Below, piece by piece: positions 56,539-64,000 of a DNA stretch of 64,000 nt. Below the pieces are notes generated by a model. The model saw nothing but the letters and a program-made list of their open reading frames with translations. It was not told where the DNA came from and did not search any database. A program made the translations under genes and the position numbers. How positions within the stretch are numbered: the first letter of the stretch is position 1; every line of letters begins with the position of its first letter. Origin of the DNA: Adineta vaga. Lineage: Eukaryota > Rotifera. Where the stretch lies: NCBI GenBank assembly GCA_021613535.1, contig CP075492.1, positions 620,001 to 684,000 of the forward strand, read 5' to 3'.

Positions 56539-58630
56539 ATGATGTTCGTCGGTTTGTTGGTCTGTTTATTCCTGCAAATTTTCATCGGCGATGGGAGCCA
56601 TTTTCGTGGTGGTTCAATCGTATGGTTAGTTAGATTTTAATAGATTTTCTTTCACTCATTTATATTCAAATATGTTACAGGCGTCCTCTCAACAATACTC
56701 CATCTGGTAGTTCAGTTAGTATTCAAGTAAACCATCGATTTTCATGGCGTCGAAATGGTTTTCGTGATGCCTGTAATAGTACAATCATAGCTGCACAAGG
56801 TCTCATTGGTGACGATACTCAAATGACGTGTGTCAACGGCAATTGTAGTTCTTGGACTTCTATAAGTGCATTGACAATTTGTACAGATTATAGTGTAGTT
56901 CTTGATGTTAGTTCGGGTGAAAAGTCTACAACAGAACTCTTGCCACTTAATACTCAATTCAGTATTACTTTTGCATCATCCGCCTGGTTTACAGCTCTCG
57001 TTATTGGAGGTAACAGTCCTTGGTATGTTACCAGCCGAATTAATACTATGATTAGACCAGATGGTTTAATCAATTCAAGTCCAATTGCTGTTACTCTTCC
57101 AATTATTTATAAACAAATTAATATTCAACATGTTCATACTATTCAAATGGTTGATTTTGATCGAACAGATATATTAAAATGTCGTTGGTCCAGTGCATCA
57201 AGTAATATTAATTCATACAATGAATGTGGTGGTGTTTGTAATGGTGTTCCTGGTGCTACTCTTCTTATTTCAAGCAATTGCACATTACAATTTACACTCA
57301 CAGCAGCTAATCAGTATGCTGCAGTAGCAATACAAATTGAAGATTATTTTAATAGTGTAGCAACAACACCAATGAGTTCTGTTCCTCTTCAATTTCTTTT
57401 CTATGGTTATGCTGCACCTAGTGGTTGTAATACACCACCAGCTATCATCGGTGTTCGACCAAATCGGGGTAATGAGAAAAAATATTTTTCTACAAAAGTT
57501 TTTTGTTGTTTATTTCATTAGCTTGTGTTGGCACACCAATTAGTGGTGCAGTCACTGAAACAATCATTGTTCAAACTTTCTGTGCTGGAACAGCTATCAT
57601 TGACATTATTTCAACATCTCCAGTTGGTATGACAAAGAGTGCGATTTCAAATCCAAATTCTGGTTAGTACATGATATATAGATTATTATGTTAATTTATC
57701 TGGCTTTTTTCTAGGTATTTATCAGATTACTCTTAGTTGGACTCCTTCAGCTAGTCAATATGGTACTCAAGGTTTATGTGCAGCTGCAGTTGATAGTTCA
57801 AATATTCAATCTGATCAATGGTGTATCGCATATTTAGTTGGTATAACTGCTCCTCAATTTAGTCAAAATACAGCTTCACCTGTTGGTATTGTTTATGCGA
57901 ATCAGACTGTCTTTTCCATTCAAGGTAGTATTTATTTTTTGTACTGTATCTACTTAGTTGTTATCAATAATATACTTACTTTTAGCTGACAAACCAGTTT
58001 GTCGACCATCGCGTAATGGTACTTATATTTACTTTTGGGATACTATAACTGGTGGTTCACTTATTCAAAAATTTGATTGTGGATGGGCACCAGAAGTAAC
58101 ATATACAGGTTATACAATCACCATTCAGTTTTCAGTGGCACCATGGATTACTGGCCATTCCTATTATATTACATTTGACAGTGGTACGTTTGAACTTCAT
58201 TTTACTTATATTTCATTTCTGAATAATCTAATCTTCTTTATTATATCAGGTGTTGTTAGTGGTCTTGATTCTTGTGGTAAGTAACTACATATGTTTGAAT
58301 TCGATATAATCCGACTTAATTCATTCTAGGTCCCGAATCTGCACCAGTTACTAAGGCAACATATTGGACATTTAACGTGTTTAATCCAACGAATATGTCG
58401 AATGCAATAAATGTAACGATAACTCTTTCACCAAATGTAACTACTACTACACTTGGTAAGGATTGCTTTTAACTTGTAAATGAACAGTTCATAAGATTTA
58501 ATTATTTTATTTTTTAGCGATAACTACAACAACATCTGCTTCAATTTCAATCATATGGTCTTTATCCAAATTCTGGCAATGTTTATTGCTTGCACAAAAC
58601 ACTTTCATATATTTAATCTATCAAAAATGA
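56539..58630 (+). CDS. Secreted SHFRGG-type protein of unknown function
   Basis: Eight exons in phase: 56539-56624, 56681-57468, 57522-57662, 57715-57924, 57986-58183, 58250-58276, 58330-58455, 58518-58630; 562 residues. Signal peptide MMFVGLLVCLFLQIFIGDG, then the mature start SHFRGGSIVWRPL, a motif I recall from large secreted or cell-surface proteins of several invertebrates. Further: FSWRRNGFRDACN, GLIGDDTQ, a WYVTSRINTM segment, CRWSSASSNINSYNECGGVC, and Cys-bearing beta-rich modules (CNTPPAIIGVRP, ACVGTPISG, QWCIAYLVG) resembling cadherin/Ig-like modules of that family. The C-terminus is Thr-rich followed by a hydrophobic stretch, compatible with a GPI signal or a weak TM. I infer an extracellular or surface-anchored protein. 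Confidence 0.8.
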
Positions 58631-59112
58631 ATACGCAATTGAGATATATAAGAAACAAATGAAAATTTTGCTTCATTTAAAAAACTATTTGAGATTTTGA
58701 TGTAATTAGTTACTGTTATTAACTTTCTAACCTTACATTGCCCTAATATTTTATTGCGATGTTTTATAGTTTCTATTACTACGTGAACGTTTTTTACATT
58801 GAAATAAAATTACCTTCACCAATTTCCTTGCATAAGATGTTTCACACATTACGAAAGTATCAAGTTAACAAAGATCTTGTTTTCTGCATCCTTATCATTG
58901 AGAATATCGAAAGCAGACATGATACAAAATGTACTATTAATCGATTTTTATCCAAACAAATTTTCACTTTTCTTAGCATAAAACAACGTTTCAAAAATAT
59001 TTTTGAGGGACTGTATTTTTAATGTAATAACCTAACATGTTGAATCAGGTTTAGCTTCAATAGTAATTGTTTCCTTGTATGTATCTACTTATTGTATATA
59101 ATCTTTTTATAT
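58631..59112. other. Spacer downstream of the SHFRGG gene
   Basis: An 87-codon plus-strand frame (58759-59022) is Lys/Phe-rich without recognisable motifs; I take it as chance. Nothing else seen. Confidence 0.4.
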
Positions 59113-59180
59113 CTTGAGGATGTGGTTATGGATGTGGGTATTCCATTTTTTCTACACCCACACCCCTCATCCCTCACCCT
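59113..59180. repeat. Telomere-like hairpin
   Basis: CTTGAGGATGTGGTTATGGA followed by TGTGGGTA (59133-59140) faces TACACCCACA (59153-59162) and then CCCCTCATCCCTCACCC across the loop TTCCATTTTTTC. It shares the CTTGAG lead with the copies at 5818 (minus) and 37098, and the GTGGGTATTC loop start with the 5818 copy. Confidence 0.7.
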
Positions 59181-59665
59181 TCATAATGACACACATGAAC
59201 GCGAAAACATAGAAATAGATGAATATTCTGAAAATCGACAGTAATGGTTTAATCGAAATCGGATGAAATCTCACAGATCATTATCTAAAATTAGTATCAA
59301 ATTATTATAGTTTAACAACAGATTTATAAGAATCAACTTAGGGCGAAAGTTTTCATCGTGCTGATCGATTTTAATTTGTTCATATATTATAACATAAATA
59401 TGTTTATAGTGCAAAATCTCACACAGACAATAGAATCATAGAGAAGCGATCTAATGATTTCCGTAATAAATAAAACAATTATATACAAATAAATTTCATC
59501 CTAAACTGTCCTCTTCATCTCCATCTTGGTTGCTTTTATACAGAGCCCGATCTACTTTTCTTTCGCTTTTGAGGTAATTGCAGGTTTCTAAAATCTTTGT
59601 TGTTTAAATTGTATTTTCTTATGACTTCGTTGTCTTCATACAAGATACTCATCATAATAGGAAAT
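59181..59665. other. 3' flank of the unknown minus-strand gene
   Basis: On the minus strand a frame from about 59655 to 59545 reads ILYEDNEVIRKYNLNN and ends in the basic KRKKSRSGSV. It may be the true C-terminus of the gene at 59666-60076 in another frame. The rest is AT-rich. Confidence 0.35.
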
Positions 59666-60076
59666 CTAGATTTCATCAATTCTAGTAATTTTTATCGTAC
59701 ATTCTTTGAATTTGTCCTTCTCTTGAATTGGCAATATGAGTTTACCGATAACTAACTCTGAAAATGGTGGCTGTTGCATATTTGGTGAATCATGAAATAC
59801 CCTATGGTATGGTACTAATATGTCCTTAATTATTGAATAATTCATCATTACTCTTGTATTGTATAATACATGAGCTTGTGAAATGAAATCAAGGCTTGGC
59901 ATTAATGGAATACTTTCAATAAGTCGTAATACTTTTGCTATATTTCGTTTATTTTCTTCGAATGTAATCCCATGAGATCTATCTAGATCCTCCAGAACGT
60001 CACAGAGATTACGATACATCAAAATGTCAATAGAATCAGTTGTATATTTTGGAATATTATTATGCATATAAGCCAT
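59666..60076 (-). CDS. Hypothetical protein, 136 aa
   Basis: Single open frame MAYMHNNIPKYTTDSIDILMY...RIDEI. Mixed helical composition, no signal peptide, no TM, no motif I recognise. Codon use looks like that of neighbouring genes. Immediately after the stop another minus-strand frame is open for about 37 codons and ends in a basic tail. This suggests either a frameshift near 59665 or a short unrecognised intron, so the gene may be longer or decayed. Confidence 0.4.
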   Translation of the reverse strand: MAYMHNNIPKYTTDSIDILMYRNLCDVLEDLDRSHGITFEENKRNIAKVLRLIESIPLMPSLDFISQAHVLYNTRVMMNYSIIKDILVPYHRVFHDSPNMQQPPFSELVIGKLILPIQEKDKFKECTIKITRIDEI

Positions 60077-60087
60077 TTATCAGTGAA

Positions 60088-60487
60088 TGGAGAGCAACTT
60101 TTTTCAATCTAAAATAGCCTACAATGACAATCTATTTACAAATGAATGTTTCACTTTATTGAAAAATAGGATGGATGAGAGTAAAATTATCATATATAAA
60201 GAAATCCTTACCCTCAAGTTTTCTTTTCAACTTAGAAATCTTGCTGTCATGTCTCAATATACTTATACCATAACTAAAGAAAGAAGAGTATCTGTGTAAA
60301 CGTCACTTGCAAAATTTCCTTTTTTCTGCGCAACTTATGTGACTAAAGAAAAACAGTTTTGGTTTACTTTGAATAACACACAGCTTTATTTTGGATAAAA
60401 TCAATGGCTGCTTTTGTTTTCTCTATGGGACATTGAGAAATCAAAAAAAAGTAATTGACAAACATTGAATCAGAAAAAAAAATTATT
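60088..60487. other. Spacer between hypothetical gene and protease gene
   Basis: AT-rich sequence between two minus-strand genes. A 70-codon plus-strand frame shows no support. It contains the 3' end of the protease transcript; no distinct signal noticed. Confidence 0.4.
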
Positions 60488-61678
60488 TTAAACCAATGGA
60501 TAAAGAGCTGATGTAGCAATTCCACATTGATTTTGTTTGTTTCGACTCATTAATATGTATCCTCGAATTCCCCAACTGGAACCCCATGAATTTTTAACAA
60601 TATAATAATCTTTGGAGTTCAATGTTCCATATCCAACTGCTAAAACAGCATGATCAAGTCTTTTTGTTGAACAATTAGGTTCATCATAGACTCCACTTGA
60701 ATAAAATTGAAATGAACCTTGCGAAGCATCGATTGAAACTGCTATTGGACCAATTGTAGCAATTGCAGCTTGAAGATCTGTTTCATTATGTTTTTTTACT
60801 CGAGTATAACCCTGAAAAAGAAAACAAAATAATTGTTTTTTAGTTTCATTTTAAAATTAAGTTTCTACCGTAATTGTAGCAGCAATATGTATTTTATTAA
60901 ATTGACATATATCACGTTCAGCCCAGTATGGATAAGATTCTTCACTTGAAATTCCATGGTGCATTTTTATATAATCATACGCAAGATCTTGATTACCACC
61001 ATTACATCCAAAATTAAGTAATGAACAATCAACTAAATTTTGTTCAGAAAGTGGAATAAGTTGTGATGTTTTTGCAAAATGTTGTCCTTCAAGTGCACCC
61101 GTTGTTGAAAAAGCCCAACATGAACCACATTGACCTTGATCTTTAACATATGTTACATAACCTTTTGTACGCCAATCTATATTTTTTCGAGTTAGAAAAT
61201 ACATCAAAACAACAACAATTTACCAACGTCATTTGGTAAAACAAAGTTTTCTGGCGCTGAAAATATTTGTGAATTGATTTCATCTTCTGAAGACATCTGA
61301 TATCCATTCATTTGTTTTCGAAATTCTTCATTGGTCTTTGAACAAAAGATTTGATAAAGAAAAAGAATTTCTTTCTCTATATAAATATTTACCATATCAC
61401 CAAATTGATTCATTGCAAGTGTATAACTATGAAGGCCAAGATCAACTTCAAGATTATGTTTATTAATCATTGCTACATTTTCTTCCCAAATTTGACGACT
61501 ACGAATATAATTTACTTATCTTTTTCTTAGTTTTAATTTTAACAAACCGATTTATTTCTTCTTCATCAGAGGAATATTGTTTTTCAAAAACACGTTTGAA
61601 TAAAGACCAAGATTCATTCGATGTTGGGAAACAATGTCCACTGATAAGAAATGCGTATAAAAGAATTAAAAATTTCAT
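60488..61678 (-). CDS. Cathepsin L-like cysteine protease (papain family C1)
   Basis: Five exons on the minus strand: 61678-61548, 61498-61393, 61335-61224, 61176-60869, 60811-60488; 981 nt, 326 residues, close to the usual 330. Signal peptide [17 protein letters not shown]29 propeptide with the ERFNIN pattern ([28 protein letters not shown]); mature start near [10 protein letters not shown]. Catalytic set complete: oxyanion Gln and Cys in [11 protein letters not shown], His in [11 protein letters not shown], Asn in [10 protein letters not shown]. The conserved [13 protein letters not shown] and [12 protein letters not shown] ending are present. It degrades proteins in lysosomes or the gut lumen after removal of the propeptide. 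Intact; introns are short (49-58 bp) and phase-consistent. Confidence 0.95.
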
Positions 61679-63288
61679 TTTCAATGTATGTAATGATAAT
61701 AATACTTCTATATAAGCACTGGTTTTTTTCTGCTTAGTCACACGGTTTTAGATAAGAACACCGATATTACATTAGTGATATTTCGTTTTTGCTTTATCAA
61801 GATGAAGAGAAAGAAAACTTATTCATTCAGTTTTATATCACTCATTTGCAGAAAAATAGTTCAACTATATGAAACTTGAGTATAAGGTTACTTTACGAGC
61901 AGAACTATTAGGTTGAGGAAAAACTTCCTAATGGTCTTACACCAACGTTCTGCCAGTTATCGAATCCGATCTGGATACCAGTGTGGCTCCTTAGACTCAA
62001 AGAATTCACAGCACGCTGCTTCGACTTGATCAAAAGTTTCAAACGCAGTAGAACCTCTACACCATCGAGTTCGAATGATGCGCTCGAGCGTTGTCGTGTT
62101 GAAGAAGAACATGTTTTTAGCCCTTTCTCCTTTTTTTTTATCGTTCTCCTCTTTTCCACATACACACCATCTGTCAGCCCTACAAAAAGACTAACACTAG
62201 CATACAAGAGATACGCAAGTTTTAAAAATGAAACACAACAGACTTTGAGAGTAAACTTGAAAAAATTAAAATTTTTGTAAGTGACCGGTAGGGGTGGCAC
62301 ATTTACTTTACTATTACTTTAGGTAAATAAGATAAAGTAAATATATTTACTAGTAAATAAAAGAAATTAATTATACGTAATTCTTCTACCCAGATAATCA
62401 TAATTATGCTGTGTCTAACAAAAAAAGCCAGTTATGCAGATATATTAATACATTAAAATACAGGCAGTTTAACGCATGAAATAAACGGACAAATGAGTTG
62501 TACAATGAATCTCAGCAGATGTGCCGGGTGAGATCACTGAAAATACTAGATCTTCATTTCGTTCGAGGAACCGTGGACAAATCCGACGAATGAGTTCTAT
62601 TTGGTAAATATGAGCTGAAGCCTGTGAACTATATCTCTATAATACAAGCTTCTTCCGTATCTGAAATCTATTCCCAAGGTTTCGACTCGCGATCTATATC
62701 TGCCTAAAAACTATTCTAGCTTCTTTAAGACCTCAAAACGTACGTGAGTCTCACAACTTATTTTCAGCGCATCATTAGACGTATGTATAGTCAAACCGCT
62801 TCCTTAGATACTTTATCGAAAACTAAAATATGTGCAAATATAATAATTAGCTCAGATAACTTGCGATGCTCAATATTTAACAGTTGTAGGTAATACATGA
62901 ACTAATTGAAGTAAAGCTGATTTCTACTTTTTTTGGAATAAAATATTAGCCCCGATATATAAGTTGTTATCATTTGCTATTGAGTATCGTACTAGATGTT
63001 CGATCATTCAAAAATGTAATTGTGGTAAACGTTTCCAAAAAAAGTCCCTAGGTCAAACATATATTCTCATTTGGTCTTACGAAGCATCAAACATTTTCCG
63101 CGACTGTTAGCAATACAACTGATTTTATCAGTAGCCTATCTAAAAACAATAAGAAGTCCGATAGCATCGAAAACATACCTTCAAGTCACTAACCATTTAT
63201 TATATTTAATTAACATTTCGGTATTTATTGATTTAATGAAGAATTTAATTTCATGTCGAATGGACTGGTTCTACGTAATAACAAAATC
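61679..63288. other. Upstream region of the protease and non-coding spacer
   Basis: No supported gene. Overlapping frames on both strands at 61908-62300 have no recognisable motif. A short low-complexity TTTACTTTACTATTACTTTA run lies near 62305. The remainder is AT-rich. Confidence 0.4.
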
Positions 63289-63738
63289 GGTGCTCTACTG
63301 AACTTCTAGAAAAGGTTCCGTCCTTATAAAAAAGATTGCATATACGTCGACGGCTTCAAAAACACAATAAAAAATTCTACGAAACCATTAAAGGATCGTC
63401 CCGTGTTTTGGCGGGAAGAACCTTCTCCTAAGAAACCTTTATTTTAAGTTCAGCACACAAAAATTAGGTTTCGTGCTAAACTTCAAATGAACATCAGCAT
63501 TTAGTACGAAATTATTTGATTTTCATGTAAAACTGTAAAAGTTTTATATTTTGCTACAAAATCTCATTTCTGCGTGCTGAACTTAAAAACGTTTCGTAAG
63601 AGAAGGTTCTTCCCGCCAATACACAGGACGATTCTTCAATGGTTTCGCAGAATTTTTTATTGTGTTTTCGAAGCCGTCGACGTATTTACAGTCTTTTTTA
63701 TAAGGACGAAACTTTTTCTAGAAGTTCAGTAGAGCACC
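63289..63738. repeat. 450-bp foldback element with about 170-bp inverted arms
   Basis: Left arm from GGTGCTCTACTGAACTTCTA (63289) to about 63462 and right arm from about 63558 to 63738 are inverted copies at roughly 88-90% identity by eye. They share ATACGTCGACGGCTTC, AACACAATAAAAAATTCT, GGCGGGAAGAACCTTCTC and AAGTTCAGCAC. The loop is about 95 bp. No ORF. A non-autonomous DNA transposon (foldback or MITE type) is the best reading; target duplication not identified. Confidence 0.9.
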
Positions 63739-64000
63739 AATTGTTTTTCGTGTGCTGAGACTTCACATTATGATACTTCATTTGTTTATTCTTTGTTATC
63801 ACGGATGTTCATAGAAGTGATAGAGAACATTGCTTTTTTAAGAACTTTTGAGCAACTGAACATATTTCCAGAATGCTATGTGTAACGGAAGTATGATAAA
63901 GATGAGAATACAAGCTCTATCACTTTAATGGGCATTGATGTAAATGGGCTATCACTGCATCTGTATCTTTATGACAAATGGTGAGGCACAGTGTAGTGTT

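Noticed and set aside
61908-62300. Overlapping frames of 100-130 codons on both strands
   Set aside because: Neither strand gives recognisable motifs or a splice partner; mutual antisense frames are expected by chance.
1-64000. CRISPR arrays, operon promoters or Shine-Dalgarno sites
   Set aside because: The sequence is eukaryotic with spliceosomal introns; no regularly spaced identical repeats were seen.

Overview
The window looks like nuclear DNA of a bdelloid rotifer (Rotaria/Adineta-like). It is AT-rich. Genes carry many short GT-AG introns, commonly about 50 bp. The protein families are ones I associate with bdelloids: secreted NHL proteins, polycystin-1-like channels, LDLa/EGF 7TM receptors and P-element-like transposase relatives. 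Short interspersed arrays resemble the TGTGGG telomere repeat that I recall for Adineta vaga. No database search was possible; family names rest on motifs I can see.

Left part (1-19 kb). A decayed carboxylesterase (1-1073, +) is followed by a two-exon LDLa/EGF/7TM receptor (2047-6945, -). Two divergent decayed genes (8578-9517, - and 10367-12635, +) share an N-terminal domain. The second is P-element-like and is cut at a TTAA by a complete piggyBac (12636-14867). Two tRNA genes (15013-15084, + with GTA anticodon; 15244-15315, - Glu TTC) and a broken unknown gene follow, then about 3 kb of repeat-rich non-coding DNA.

Middle (19-38 kb). Nine exons (19235-26449, +) splice in frame into one protein made of three copies of a two-pass membrane unit. 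A FG-GAP/VCBS gene (26504-28014, +) starts only 54 bases downstream. A hammerhead ribozyme (28481-28523, -) marks a probable retroelement remnant. A frameshifted unknown gene (30055-31436, -) comes next. From 31.7 to 37.1 kb lies a transposon cluster: a complete IS630/Tc1-mariner-like element with unusual DD-117-E spacing, inserted in a truncated F-box-type leucine-rich gene that also carries a MITE, and a decayed Mutator-like transposase.

Right part (38-64 kb). A 24-exon gene (37932-50113, +) encodes about 3363 residues: signal peptide, four NHL blocks each on an exon of exactly 891 nt, REJ-like region, GPS site, PLAT domain and an 11-pass polycystin channel. Then come a second piggyBac (51875-53989), a fragment of a related secreted NHL gene (55485-55783), an eight-exon secreted gene with a SHFRGG-type start (56539-58630), an unknown ORF (59666-60076, -), an intact five-exon cathepsin L-like protease (60488-61678, -) and a 450-bp foldback element (63289-63738).

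Common themes are extracellular sensing and adhesion genes, heavy transposon decay, exon-level duplication with gene-conversion mosaics, and a scattered family of telomere-like hairpins in introns and spacers. All splice models were built by hand from GT-AG sites and phase; none has transcript support here.
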